DNA from: CBDESM01 sp965242485 | Lineage (GTDB): Bacteria > Chloroflexota > Dehalococcoidia > Bin125 | Assembly: GCA_965242485.1 (NCBI GenBank) | Contig: CBDESM010000003.1 | Location: forward strand, 186,001 to 250,000 | Reading direction: 5' to 3' | DNA: 64,000 nt | Part shown: positions 49,640 through 58,866 of the stretch, piece by piece | How positions within the stretch are numbered: the stretch's first letter is position 1 | How the letters are laid out: each line of letters begins with the position of its first letter | Translations under genes and position numbers: made by a program | The notes under the pieces: model-generated | What the model was told of the DNA's origin: nothing | The model's input: only the letters and a program-made list of their open reading frames with translations | Databases searched by the model: none

Positions 49640-49908
49640 CTATTCAAAAGATCACGCTGTCCGCTTGATCCACATGCCCGCTATTCAGATTATTGCGGAC
49701 AATCTTGAATTGCCAAGCACTTTATTCAAATCCGGCGAGCAGAATCAGAGGGAGGACGGAAGACATCCAAAACCGCTCTCCCCTTTTTGAATGACAGGGC
49801 AAGATCGTCGCCGATCATCAAGGAATTTGAAATAGCGCGGCCCGTTATTCAGGTAGACACGGTTCTTTTTGAATAACGCCTCGTGCAACTAAAGAACGCT
49901 GAATAACC
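49640..49908. promoter_or_regulatory. Repeat operator array before the first Fic gene (GTTATTCA motif)
   Basis: Sites matching TATTCA or its complement: 49641-49646, 49682-49687, 49723-49728, 49705-49710 (TTGAAT, partial), 49788-49793 (TGAATG, partial), 49845-49851, 49870-49876 and 49900-49906. The best copies read GTTATTCA. Both orientations occur. The motif density and AT-richness contrast with the chromosome. The rest of 49610-49924 has no gene. Confidence 0.65.
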
Positions 49909-49924
49909 ACTCCGGGTAACGCGC

Positions 49925-50809
49925 TCAGCCCTGCAGGGCGGGGAGGTGATCGGCGGCGAACTTGTGGAGCAGGGCTTCGGCGTCCCTGACCGCTGGGTGG
50001 ATGCCGGCGATGGCGTGGTCGAAGCCGCGCTCTTTGACGGCGGCCAGGTCTTGGGCGGCTTGCTCGAGGCCGTCGTCGGCCAGCATCGTGATCCGGTTGA
50101 TGCCCAGCTTGAGCGCGGCGGGATCGCGGCCGGCCTCTTCGGCGGTGCTGCGCACCAGGTCCCAGTCGGCTTCGAGCGTGTCGAGCATGGCGGGGTTGGC
50201 GAGGTAGCCGTCGGCGAGGCGGCCGGCGCGGCGGAGCTGGCGGGGGTGGTTGCCGCCGAGCCAGATCGGGACGCGGCGCGGCGGGCGCGGGCGGCAGTAC
50301 CAGCCGCGGGCGTCGTAGAACTCGCCGGCGAAGCTGCCGCGCTCGTTCTCCCAGAGATCGCGGAGGACGGCGAGGTACTCCTCCATCCGCGCGCCGCGGC
50401 GGTCGAAGGGCATGCCCAACGCCTCGAACTCCTCCTTCCACCAGCCGACGCCGGCGCCGAGGATGACGCGGCCGCCGGCGAGATGGTCGAGCGTCGAGAT
50501 CCACTTGGCGTGCAGTACCGGCTGGCGCATCGGCAGGACCAGCACCGCGGTGCCCAGCTCGACCCGCTCGGTCGCGGCGGCCGCGTAGGTGAGCAACGTC
50601 AGCGGCTCGTGGAAGTCGGCCTCGGCCGGAACGAGAAAGCGCCCGTCCTCGGAGTACGGGTAGTCGCTGCCCTGATCGGGGCGCAGCACCACGTGATCGA
50701 AGGCCCAGAGCGAGTCGAAGCCGGCGGCTTCGGCGGCCCGGGCGACGCGGATCACCTGCTGGCCCGTCGCGGACGGCCCGACTTGGGGCAAGTAGACGCC
50801 GATCTTCAT
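49925..50809 (-). CDS. LLM class F420/FMN-dependent oxidoreductase
   Basis: 294 residues from MKIGVYLPQVGPS. RAAEAAGFDSLWAFDHVVL, TERVELGTAVLVLPMRQPVL, LDHLAGGRVILGAGVGWWKE (the 'G-R-x-x-x-G-x-G-x-G' LLM loop) and RRVPIWLGGNHPRQLRRAGR are typical of the F420-dependent TIGR03619-like subgroup. A different subgroup from the LLM enzyme at 18363. Confidence 0.9.
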   Translation of the reverse strand: MKIGVYLPQVGPSATGQQVIRVARAAEAAGFDSLWAFDHVVLRPDQGSDYPYSEDGRFLVPAEADFHEPLTLLTYAAAATERVELGTAVLVLPMRQPVLHAKWISTLDHLAGGRVILGAGVGWWKEEFEALGMPFDRRGARMEEYLAVLRDLWENERGSFAGEFYDARGWYCRPRPPRRVPIWLGGNHPRQLRRAGRLADGYLANPAMLDTLEADWDLVRSTAEEAGRDPAALKLGINRITMLADDGLEQAAQDLAAVKERGFDHAIAGIHPAVRDAEALLHKFAADHLPALQG

Positions 50810-50927
50810 CACGCACGCTCCTCGCTGCCGCCCGGCCGCGCGGGGGAGGCGCGTCGGCCGGGACGGGATAGCCTGCCCCGATTATGAAGCAGCGCGGGCG
50901 GGGACGTCGGCCGGCGGGCCAGCGGCG

Positions 50928-52235
50928 ATGAGCGAGGGCGGCCGGCCGGAGCCGCCCCCGGCTCCGCGGGGCCCGGCCGGGCCGCCGCGCGTCTGGCACC
51001 TGATCAGGTTCTCCGACTACCGCCGATTGTGGATTTCGGCGCTGGCGATGATCATCGCGCAGCAGCTGCGCTTCGTGGCGCTGCCGGCCTGGCTGCTGAT
51101 CGAGACGGGGCGCGAGGAGGTGGTCGGCATCGTCGGCGCGGTGCAGCTGCCGGTCCAGATCGTCTCGGTGCTCTGGGGCGGCGTGCTGGCCGACCGCTTC
51201 GACCGGCGCTGGTTGATGGCGGGCTGCAACGCGTTCGTGCTGGCGATGCTGATCGCGCTGGCCGCGGCCGAAACGGCCGATCTGCTGGAAGTCTGGATCG
51301 TCTACGCCGCGATCGGGGTGCTGGCGGCGATGCAGGTGATGGTCGCCCCGGCGCGGGCCACGATCACTCCGCGCGTGGTGCCCCGCCGCTACCTGAGCAC
51401 CGCCGTGACGGTCGACACCGGGACGCAGATCGGCGGCTGGATCCTGGGCGGCATATTCAGCTTCGGCGTGTTCTCGCTGGCGGGAATCGACACCGCGCTG
51501 TGGCTGGCGGCCGCCTTCGCGGCCGCCTCGATGGCGCTGCCGCTGCTGATCCGCACGCCGGCGCGGGTCGAGTCGGGCGCGGCGCGCGAGAACCAGCTGC
51601 GCAGCGTGCTCGCGGGCGCGCGCTACATCGCCAAGCACCCGATCCTGCCCGGCCTGTTCGCGCTGGACTGGGGGATCACCGTCGTCTCGTACTACCGCGA
51701 CATCGTGCCGGTGCTGGCGACGGGGCTGTTCATGGCGGGCACGGCCGGCGCGAGCGCGCTGAGCACGGCCAACGCGGTCGGGTCGGCCCTCGGCGTGATC
51801 GTGGCGCTGGCCTTCGTGGGCGCCCGGGCCAAGGGGCTGCTGGTGCTCGGCGCATCCTGCGTCTACGCCCTGCTGCTGTTCGCGCTGGGCGTCGCGCCCG
51901 CGCTCTGGGTCGGCATGATCGTGATCGCCGGACTCGGCGCGGCCGACGCGGTCACCGTCGCCGTGCGCCAGACGACGGTGCAGCTGACCACGCCGGACGA
52001 AATGCGCGGGCGCGCCTTCTCCTTCATGGTGCTGGCCGCGCAGACCGCGAACAACCTGGGGATCATCTGGATCGGCTTCTGGGCCGGCTCGATCGGCGCG
52101 CCCGACACGATGCTGCTCGGCGGCGCGCTGGGCCTGGGCGCATCGCTGCTGATCGCGCTGGTCGCCAAGTCGGTGCGGCAGTACCGCGCCCCGCTCGACG
52201 AGGCAGAGCCGGCCGCCGCGGCCGGGAACGGCTAG
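50928..52235 (+). CDS. MFS transporter (enterobactin-exporter-like)
   Basis: 435 residues, 12 predicted membrane helices. The motif between helices 2 and 3, WGGVLADRFDRRWLMAGCNA (G-x-x-x-D-R-x-x-R-R), is the MFS signature. The Pro/Gly-rich N-terminus and the 'AFVGARAKGLLVLGASCVYA' centre match the EntS/MFS_3 group used for small-molecule or siderophore export. No siderophore genes nearby, so the substrate is open. Confidence 0.9.
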   Translation: MSEGGRPEPPPAPRGPAGPPRVWHLIRFSDYRRLWISALAMIIAQQLRFVALPAWLLIETGREEVVGIVGAVQLPVQIVSVLWGGVLADRFDRRWLMAGCNAFVLAMLIALAAAETADLLEVWIVYAAIGVLAAMQVMVAPARATITPRVVPRRYLSTAVTVDTGTQIGGWILGGIFSFGVFSLAGIDTALWLAAAFAAASMALPLLIRTPARVESGAARENQLRSVLAGARYIAKHPILPGLFALDWGITVVSYYRDIVPVLATGLFMAGTAGASALSTANAVGSALGVIVALAFVGARAKGLLVLGASCVYALLLFALGVAPALWVGMIVIAGLGAADAVTVAVRQTTVQLTTPDEMRGRAFSFMVLAAQTANNLGIIWIGFWAGSIGAPDTMLLGGALGLGASLLIALVAKSVRQYRAPLDEAEPAAAAGNG

Positions 52236-52245
52236 CATTCCGCGC

Positions 52246-52923
52246 ATGACCTCCCCCTTCACCGACGAGACGTTCGCCTACTTGGAAGAACTGGCGCTGC
52301 ACAACGAGCGCGACTGGTTCAACGCCAACCGCGAGCGCTACGAGGCGGCGGTGCGCGAACCGGCGCTCGAATTCATCCGCGCGATGGCGCCCGAGCTGCG
52401 CCGCATCTCCCCCCACTTCACCGCCAGCGACAAGAAGCAAGGCGGTTCGCTGATGCGGGTCTTCCGCGACGTCCGCTTCTCGCCCGACAAGACGCCCTAC
52501 AAGACCAACATCGGCATCCAGTTCCGCCACGAGCGCGCGAAGGACGTGCACGCCCCCGGCTTCTACGTCCACATCGAACCCGGCCGCTGCTTCCTCGGCG
52601 CCGGCAGCTGGATGCCCGACAAGGACGCCCTCGCCGCCTACCGCACGGCAGTCGCGGAACGCACCGCCGACTGGCGCAAAACCCAACGCCGCCTGGGCGA
52701 TTGGAAACTCGACCGCGGCCAATCCCTCAAACGCCCCCCACGCGGGTTCGACGCCGATCACCCGGCCATAGAAGACATCAAGCTGAAATGGTTCATCCTC
52801 TCCCAAACCACCGAAGACGAGAATTTCCTCTCAGACGACGCCATAGAGGAAATCGCAGCAAAGTTCCGCCAGTCCAAGCCCTTCCTCAAATTCCTAGCCG
52901 ACGCCCTCAAAGTAGAGTTCTAA
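52246..52923 (+). CDS. TIGR02453/DUF2461 family protein
   Basis: 225 residues. FAYLEELALHNERDWFNANR ('L..N...WF..N+..Y'), LMRVFRDVRFSPDKTPYKTN and the central ERAKDVHAPGFYVHIEPGRC and FLGAGSWMPD are diagnostic. Widespread bacterial and fungal family without established function. Starts 10 bases after the MFS stop and ends 4 bases past the convergent OLD-like gene's stop. Confidence 0.92.
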   Translation: MTSPFTDETFAYLEELALHNERDWFNANRERYEAAVREPALEFIRAMAPELRRISPHFTASDKKQGGSLMRVFRDVRFSPDKTPYKTNIGIQFRHERAKDVHAPGFYVHIEPGRCFLGAGSWMPDKDALAAYRTAVAERTADWRKTQRRLGDWKLDRGQSLKRPPRGFDADHPAIEDIKLKWFILSQTTEDENFLSDDAIEEIAAKFRQSKPFLKFLADALKVEF

Positions 52924-54611
52924 CCACCAGCAGGCGTCGCCGATTCCGCGACATCCGCAATCGCATCCAGTTTCTCCGTGATCTCGGGATCAAGCGCCTC
53001 GTCCGGGATGTATGCCGCTAGCCGATGCAGGTTTGGTTTGGACATATCATTGTATTGATTCCGTCGTTGGTTGAATTCTCGGAAGATCGGCACCAGCACA
53101 TCATCGCTCATCTTGGCATCTGCACTCCAGATCGGCGGCTGTCCAAGCACCCGCGCTGCTGCTTCAACGCTGGCAATCGCCTCCGACATGGCGACAACTG
53201 GATCAACGGCAACCTCCGCCCCCTCGTCCTGCTGAGCTCGCGCATATGCTTCGAGTGCAGCTCGCCCGCCCAAATAGTTTTCGATTTCTCGAAGATGCCA
53301 AGTCTGGACTTCTGCGTCAGGAAAGGCGGGAACAGGTTCATCAGGACGATCGAGGAGAACGTACGCCTTGAGATTCGGAACCGCGATGCGCAAGCCATAA
53401 TAGTGCTCTTGTGCACGGCTGATGACATTGCCAATGTACTGCACGAATGGCCGTTCAAGCGCTCGAACCGCTCGCTGGTGATTCAGGCGTTGAGCGAGTG
53501 ATTGCAGAACTCGAAGATCAGTGGCTCCTTCCAAATAAAGTACCCAGCCTTTCTCTTGCGCCAGCGCGTATTGTTCCCAGCCAATCTGGTTCAGTGCTTT
53601 CGCGATCTGACTTTGACGGCCTGTGATTCGGTGCGGACGGCCGACGAACGCAATCACCGTATCGGTCTGGGCAGAATAATTCAACAGCGCTTCGGAGTGG
53701 CTCGCGATGATGATCTGGTTGCCGTTGTGCGCAGCCGATTCAGCGAGCACATCATAAATCTCTCGCTGGCGCAGGGTCTCGAGATGGGCGTCCGGTTCAT
53801 CCAAGAGTAGAATGTAATCCAGATTTGCATGCATGTGGACCAGCAGAAGCAGCGTTTGGAGCATGCCTCGGCCACTGGCGGTGAGATCGAGATTGATGCC
53901 GTTCTTATCGTAAGTCATGGCGATCGAGCCGCGATCGGGCAGATACGATGGGGGATGGAGCGAATCGCCGAACAGCTGCTGGATTCGTTCCGAAACTTCC
54001 ATCCAACGTTCAGGATATTGTTGGTAGAGATCCAAGCAAATATTCCGCAGCACCTCGGCGGTCCTGCCTTCGCCGAGCCGAACGTTGACGGCGCCGGGCT
54101 GCACCAGCACCTCTTCATCGATCAAGCCGGACATTGGGGGGAGCAGGGCGACTCTCACTGATCTGGCTGCGACTGGTACTTCAATGCTCTGCAGCGGCCG
54201 GCAGTAGATGGATTCCGGGTTGGCGTATTCGAATTTGAGCCCGCACTCCCAGTCTTCATCCATCGCGCGTCCGTTGACGATGATCTCTATGGGCACGTTC
54301 GAATCATCATGTTGATGGCGTTCGCCGGGCGGCTTCGCCACGATGCGGTTGCGCCATAGCTCGTCGGTTTTGCGGCCGGGTATCGCGGTGGCGTCGCGAC
54401 GATTAATCGCGACGCCGCGCTCGTCCGCCATGGAATCTCCTTCGTCCCGCCGGCCGTTCCACCGACGCAGGCCGAGTTCCCACAGAGTCAATGCCTGCAT
54501 CGCGGTTGTCTTGCCGCTGTTGTTGGGGCCGATGAAGACGACGCGGTCGCCGAGCTCGATGTCGAGCTCCTCGAGCATCTTGAAGTTGCGGACGCGCAGG
54601 CGAGTGAGCAT
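52920..54611 (-). CDS. OLD family ATP-dependent endonuclease (AAA + TOPRIM)
   Basis: 563 residues. MLTRLRVRNFKMLEELDIEL, Walker A GPNNSGKTTAMQAL, ABC-like signature region LTASGRGMLQTLLLLVHM, Walker B YILLLDEPDAHLETLRQREI and switch His in IIASHSEALL. The C-terminal part opens a TOPRIM domain with LYLEGATDLRVL (catalytic Glu) and AYVLLDRPDEP (Asp). OLD proteins serve in anti-phage defence. No UvrD-like helicase is adjacent, so it is a stand-alone (class 1-like) member rather than Gabija. GC is lower than its neighbours. Confidence 0.88.
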   Translation of the reverse strand: MLTRLRVRNFKMLEELDIELGDRVVFIGPNNSGKTTAMQALTLWELGLRRWNGRRDEGDSMADERGVAINRRDATAIPGRKTDELWRNRIVAKPPGERHQHDDSNVPIEIIVNGRAMDEDWECGLKFEYANPESIYCRPLQSIEVPVAARSVRVALLPPMSGLIDEEVLVQPGAVNVRLGEGRTAEVLRNICLDLYQQYPERWMEVSERIQQLFGDSLHPPSYLPDRGSIAMTYDKNGINLDLTASGRGMLQTLLLLVHMHANLDYILLLDEPDAHLETLRQREIYDVLAESAAHNGNQIIIASHSEALLNYSAQTDTVIAFVGRPHRITGRQSQIAKALNQIGWEQYALAQEKGWVLYLEGATDLRVLQSLAQRLNHQRAVRALERPFVQYIGNVISRAQEHYYGLRIAVPNLKAYVLLDRPDEPVPAFPDAEVQTWHLREIENYLGGRAALEAYARAQQDEGAEVAVDPVVAMSEAIASVEAAARVLGQPPIWSADAKMSDDVLVPIFREFNQRRNQYNDMSKPNLHRLAAYIPDEALDPEITEKLDAIADVAESATPAGG

Positions 54612-54668
54612 CGGCGGCCTCCGTTGCGCCTACCATACCCGCGCGACAGAACAGCGGGGAGGCGCGAG

Positions 54669-55142
54669 ATGGCCGAGCAGGACGAACGACCGGGGATGCC
54701 GCCGGTGGCGGCGGAGTTCGAGGGTGAAGTGACGGAGCCGCCGGCGGAGGCGCGGTTCGTGGTCAAGTCGCCGAGCGAGGTGCCCGAGACGGTGGGGCGG
54801 AACATCCACGCGCGGCGGATGTTCGCCGCGGCCGAGGGCCGCTTCGAGAGCTCGCTGGACTTCGTGCTGCTCAACCGGCTGCCGGCGGGCGAGACGAACG
54901 TGCGGCACGTCCACGAGGACATCGAGAAGGTCTACTACTTCCTCAAGGGGCGGGCCGAGATCGACTGCGGGCCCTGGCGGACGACGGCGGAGGCGGGGCA
55001 GTTCCTCTTCTTCCCGGCCGACATCCCGCACCAGATCCTCAGCCTCGGCCCGGATGACTTGGAGTTCATCGTCTGCGCCGCCAAGACCGTCTCAAAGGCG
55101 GCCGGGATGGAGGACGGCGGCCTGCTGCCCGGCACCGACTGA
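54669..55142 (+). CDS. Cupin domain protein
   Basis: 157 residues. HVHEDIEKVYYFLKGRAEID and FLFFPADIPHQILSLGPDDL are the two cupin motifs (H-x-H-x-x-x-E in VRHVHEDIEK and a later His, which bind the metal). A disordered N-terminus with many Glu/Pro precedes it. Small single-domain cupins act as isomerases, dioxygenases or binding proteins; the substrate is unknown. Confidence 0.85.
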   Translation: MAEQDERPGMPPVAAEFEGEVTEPPAEARFVVKSPSEVPETVGRNIHARRMFAAAEGRFESSLDFVLLNRLPAGETNVRHVHEDIEKVYYFLKGRAEIDCGPWRTTAEAGQFLFFPADIPHQILSLGPDDLEFIVCAAKTVSKAAGMEDGGLLPGTD

Positions 55143-55209
55143 CGGACGAGACGCGAAGTCCCGGCGGCATCGGCGGCATGCCCTGCTTGCCGCCGCGCCG
55201 TGGGAATGA

Positions 55210-55226
55210 TACATATGTGCTATGTA
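55210..55226. promoter_or_regulatory. Inverted repeat TACATA-N5-TATGTA overlapping the HNH gene start
   Basis: Perfect 6-bp arms at 55210-55215 and 55221-55226 around TGTGC; the ATG of the lipoprotein begins at 55222. Possible operator or start-region regulatory site. Confidence 0.35.
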
Positions 55227-56130
55227 CATCTCGCGCGTCCGCATCGTTACCGGCTCCGCCGCAGCACGCCTCGCCATCTGGATACTCGCCGCCGTGCTCG
55301 TCGCCGGCGCGTGCAGCGGCGGCGACGACTCCGCTCCCGCACCGCCAGCGTCTGAGGCAACGGCTGATCCGAGCGATTCATCCCCGCTCCTGCCGAGAGA
55401 CGACGCCCTGCTGTCCCGCCTGCGGATCGCGGCGGAGAGCGACCAAGGCGTCGATTACGACCGCGACGACTATGCGCCGCGGGGCTGGGACGACGCCGAC
55501 GGCGACGGCTGCAACACCCGCGAGGAGGTGCTGATCGCGGAAGCGATCTCCCTGCGCGGCGCGACGGCGAGCTGCCGCCCCGTCGACGGCGTTTGGCGGA
55601 GCTGGTTCGACGGCCGGCGGCTGACCAGTACGGGCGAAGTCGAGATCGACCACCTGGTGCCGCTGGCCGAAGCGCACCGCAGCGGAGCCGCCCGCTGGAG
55701 CGCGGCGGCGAAGCGGGCGTTCGCCAACGATCTCTCGAGAACCGAGTCGCTCACCGCGGTCTCGGCGGAGAGCAACCGCGACAAGAGCGACTCGGATCCG
55801 GCCGAGTGGCGCCCGCCAGTCCCCGGCGTCTGGTGCCGCTACGCGCGGGATTGGATCACGGTCAAGAATGCCTGGAGCCTGAGCGCCGATCGCGCCGAGG
55901 CGGCCGCGCTGCGCGAGATGCTCGCGACATGCGTTGAGCAGCCCGCCCCGCAAGCGCGGGAGCAGCCGGACCGGCAGGTCCCGATCATCCCCTACGACGA
56001 TTGCGCCGCCGCCGAAGCCGCCGGGCTGCCGCGCCGGCAAGGCGCAAGCGGCCAAGGCAGGGGCTTCCCCGCCGCCCAGATCGCCTTCGCCAAGGACGGC
56101 GACGGAGACGGCATCGTCTGCGAACGCTGA
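55222..56130 (+). CDS. Secreted HNH nuclease lipoprotein with Excalibur domain
   Basis: 302 residues. Signal peptide ending in lipobox LVAGAC. Central DUF1524/GmrSD-like HNH: STGEVEIDHLVPLAEAHRSG (DHLVPL...H), NDLSRTESLTAVSAESNRDK (N) and the conserved Trp/Arg part WCRYARDWITVKNAWSLSA. C-terminus is an Excalibur calcium-binding motif (FAKDGDGDGIVCE). This combination is known from actinobacterial surface nucleases that may degrade extracellular or phage DNA. GC high, native codon use. Confidence 0.86.
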   Translation: MYISRVRIVTGSAAARLAIWILAAVLVAGACSGGDDSAPAPPASEATADPSDSSPLLPRDDALLSRLRIAAESDQGVDYDRDDYAPRGWDDADGDGCNTREEVLIAEAISLRGATASCRPVDGVWRSWFDGRRLTSTGEVEIDHLVPLAEAHRSGAARWSAAAKRAFANDLSRTESLTAVSAESNRDKSDSDPAEWRPPVPGVWCRYARDWITVKNAWSLSADRAEAAALREMLATCVEQPAPQAREQPDRQVPIIPYDDCAAAEAAGLPRRQGASGQGRGFPAAQIAFAKDGDGDGIVCER

Positions 56131-56177
56131 GGCGCGCGGGATTCACTATCCTGCGGGGGCTGAATGAGGAGGGCGAC

Positions 56178-57314
56178 ATGGCCAGTTCCGTCTATTACTC
56201 GTGCGATTCGCACGTGGTCGAGGCTCCGGAGGTGTTCGACGGGCTCGCTGAGCGCTTCGGCGAGCGCGGGCCGCGCGTGGTCGAGGGCTGGAAGGAGCGC
56301 GAGGGCGTCTTCGTCGCCTGGCCCTCGATCGACTTCGCGATGTCGGTCGGGCGGCTCGGGATCGCGGGCGCGAACCTGAACCTGCCGGAGACCAAGGAGA
56401 AGATGAAGCGCGGCTGGGAGCAGATCAATCCCGGCGTGCGCGACCCGGTCGCGCGGCTCTCCGAGCAGGAGACGGACGGGATCGTCGGCGAGGTGATGTA
56501 CCCCTCGATCAACATGCTGACCTTCATGGTCGACGACGTGGAAGTCGTCAACGCGGTCTTCCAGCGGCACAACGACTGGATCCGGGACTACTGCTCGCAC
56601 GCGCCGGAGCGGCTGATCGGCGTCGGCTGCTTGCCGCTGCGCGACGTCGACCTGGCCATCGCGGAGCTGGAGCGCTGCGCGAAGATGGGCATCCGCGGGG
56701 TCGCGATCCCCTGCACGGCGCCGAAGGAGCGGCCCTACTCGGACGAGTACTACGAGCCGTTCTGGGAGCGGGCGGAGGAGATCGGGCTGCCGCTGACGAT
56801 GCACATCTTCTGCGGCTCCGAGCCGGGCATGGGCCTGCCCAAGGAGTGGGACGAGGTGGTCTCGTACACGCTGGCGCACGCGGCCGCTTGGAACACGGTC
56901 TCGAACCTGGTCACCTCGGGCGTCTGCGAGCGGCACCCCAGGCTCCGCTTCGTGATGGCGGAATGGGAGACGGGCTGGATCGCGCACGTGCTGCAGCGCT
57001 GGGACCACGCCTACTACCGGGCGCGGGCCGTGGACCAGACGCCGGAGCTGCCGATGCTGCCGACGGAGTACTTCAAGCGCAACTTCAAGGTCACCTTCGA
57101 GGACGACGAGATCGGCGTGCGGACGCGGGACCTGATCGGGGTCGAGAACCTGCTCTGGGGCAACGACTACCCGCACCACGACGCGATCTGGCCCAACAGC
57201 CGCCGCATCCTCTCGGAGATCATGGAGGGCGTGCCCGCCGAGGAGGAAGAGCGGATGGTCTGGGGCAACGTCCAAGCGCTCTACGGGATCGACCGCGCAG
57301 CCCTGCCCGCCTGA
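56178..57314 (+). CDS. Amidohydrolase 2-type TIM-barrel hydrolase
   Basis: 378 residues. YYSCDSHVVEAPEVFDGLAE: the first metal ligand position is D-S-H, then ERLIGVGCLPLRDVDLAIAE, LTMHIFCGSEP (second His), ERHPRLRFVMAEWETGWIAH, and the C-terminal catalytic Asp in LLWGNDYPHHDAIWP. These are features of ACMSD/amidohydrolase-2 decarboxylase-hydrolases. A ribosome site GGAGGG is 6 bases ahead. Substrate unknown. Confidence 0.9.
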   Translation: MASSVYYSCDSHVVEAPEVFDGLAERFGERGPRVVEGWKEREGVFVAWPSIDFAMSVGRLGIAGANLNLPETKEKMKRGWEQINPGVRDPVARLSEQETDGIVGEVMYPSINMLTFMVDDVEVVNAVFQRHNDWIRDYCSHAPERLIGVGCLPLRDVDLAIAELERCAKMGIRGVAIPCTAPKERPYSDEYYEPFWERAEEIGLPLTMHIFCGSEPGMGLPKEWDEVVSYTLAHAAAWNTVSNLVTSGVCERHPRLRFVMAEWETGWIAHVLQRWDHAYYRARAVDQTPELPMLPTEYFKRNFKVTFEDDEIGVRTRDLIGVENLLWGNDYPHHDAIWPNSRRILSEIMEGVPAEEEERMVWGNVQALYGIDRAALPA

Positions 57315-57329
57315 GGGCGCATCCGCGCC

Positions 57330-57524
57330 CAACTATCGGATTGATAGAAACCGATAGTTGGCTGATAGTTGCGCGATCCCGTCGCCAGTGGCTGGATGCG
57401 GTCTGGTGTGCGCATGAACTGTCAAATCGATCGCATTTGATGATTCGCTGATAGATCGGCTCCGCAAGGCTCCGATCTAGTGATATTATCAATTTGATAC
57501 AGATCGATAGTTCACTGATAGTTG
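57330..57524 (+). promoter_or_regulatory. Repeat operator array before the second Fic gene (GATAGTT motif)
   Basis: A perfect 10-bp inverted repeat CAACTATCGG (57330-57339) / CCGATAGTTG (57351-57360), then CTGATAGTTG at 57362-57371, CTGATAGATCGG near 57449-57460, CGATAGTT at 57505-57512 and CTGATAGTTG at 57515-57524. TTGATA (57494-57499) and GATAGT (57517-57522), 17 nt apart, form a likely promoter with start near the ATG at 57532, so the distal repeats overlap -35/-10. No gene in 57315-57531. Confidence 0.7.
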
Positions 57525-57531
57525 GTGCGCC

Positions 57532-58839
57532 ATGGCCGGTCGCGTCCTTCCTCCGCCGACATTCGACGACTTGGTCGCCCGCGTGCTGCGGCAAGGTCGG
57601 CCCGACCTCGCCGAGATCGCCGCCGATGCGGCCCCGCTGCACCCGCAGCTCGGCTACATCCACTGGACGGACCTGCGCTTCCGCACGCCGCCGCCTGGGC
57701 GGACGATCGAGTCTTGGTGGCTGTCGATGGTGCTCGCGCGGCGGGCGGCGTCGCGGCCGCTGGCGTTCCTGCCCGACCACGCCGGCGAACCGCTGCGGCT
57801 CTCCGAGATCCCATCGATCCACCACTCCCTGCGGCGTTTCGACTCGGCCATGAAGCAGCTGACCGACTCGGTCCGCGCCTCGGCCGTGCATCTCTACGGG
57901 CCGCTCTTCGAGGAGGCGATCGCGTCGAGCCAGCTCGAAGGCGCGAACACGACGCTCCAAGTCGCCCGGCAACTGCTGCGCAGCGGCCGCCAGCCGGCCG
58001 ACAAGGGCGAGCGCATGATCGTGAACAACCTCGCGGCGCTGCAGTGGATGAAGCCGCACGCAACGGCGGGCGTGCCGCTGACGCTGGGCATGCTGCTCGA
58101 GCTGCACGCGATCGTGACCAAGGGCACCTTGCGCGATCCCGCAGACGCGGGCCGGGTGCAGCTGCCGGGCGAGGACAGGGTGGTCGTGGTCGACAAGGGC
58201 CGCGGCGAGATCGTGTACGAGCCGCCGCCGGCCGAAGACCTGCCCGACCGCTTGGACGCGCTGATCGGATTCGCCAACGCCGCGCCGGACGAGGATGATC
58301 TGCACCCGGCCCTGCGCGCGATCCTGCTCCATTTCGCGCTCGCCTACGCGCACCCGTTCGTCGACGGCAACGGGCGGGTGGCGCGGGCGCTGTTCTTCTG
58401 GTCGATGCTGCGGGCCGGCTACGGGCTGATCGAGTACCTGCCGATCTCGCGCGTGCTGCTCGACGCGCCGGGCAAGTACGCGCGGGCCTACGAGCATGTC
58501 GAGACCGACCATGGGGACGTCACCTATTTCGTCGTCCACCACCTCGACGTGCTGGAGCGCTCGATCGCGCTGGCCCGCGAGCAGCAGCTGAACTGGCGGG
58601 CGGCGCCCGAGATCGAGGGCCTCAACCCGCGGCAGACGGTCGTGCTGACCGAGGCCCGGCGCGATCCCGCCCTGGCGATCTCCGTCGAAGCGCACCAGCG
58701 GATGCACGACGTGGCCTACGCGACGGCGCGCACCGACTTGCTGGACCTGGAGGAACGAGGCTTCCTCGCGAAGCAGAAGCGGGGCCGGAAATTCGTCTTC
58801 CGCCCCGCCGACGACTTGGAAGAACGGCTGGGCGGCTAG
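57532..58839 (+). CDS. Fic family AMPylase with C-terminal winged helix
   Basis: 435 residues. N-terminal inhibitory motif ASSQLEGANTTL, Fic core YAHPFVDGNGRVARALFFWS (HPFxxGNGRxxR), C-terminal wHTH (MHDVAYATARTDLLDLEERG). Less similar to the other Fic protein in sequence yet same architecture. The repeat array in its promoter differs in sequence from that of the first Fic gene, as expected if each autoregulates with its own wHTH. Upstream of an Mrr-like nuclease by 27 bases. Confidence 0.9.
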   Translation: MAGRVLPPPTFDDLVARVLRQGRPDLAEIAADAAPLHPQLGYIHWTDLRFRTPPPGRTIESWWLSMVLARRAASRPLAFLPDHAGEPLRLSEIPSIHHSLRRFDSAMKQLTDSVRASAVHLYGPLFEEAIASSQLEGANTTLQVARQLLRSGRQPADKGERMIVNNLAALQWMKPHATAGVPLTLGMLLELHAIVTKGTLRDPADAGRVQLPGEDRVVVVDKGRGEIVYEPPPAEDLPDRLDALIGFANAAPDEDDLHPALRAILLHFALAYAHPFVDGNGRVARALFFWSMLRAGYGLIEYLPISRVLLDAPGKYARAYEHVETDHGDVTYFVVHHLDVLERSIALAREQQLNWRAAPEIEGLNPRQTVVLTEARRDPALAISVEAHQRMHDVAYATARTDLLDLEERGFLAKQKRGRKFVFRPADDLEERLGG

Positions 58840-58866
58840 CCTATCCCGCAAGAGGAGAGGGAACCC

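Noticed and set aside
52920..54611. Gabija-type system (GajA) for the OLD-like protein
   Set aside because: No UvrD-like helicase (GajB) adjacent; neighbours are DUF2461 and cupin genes.
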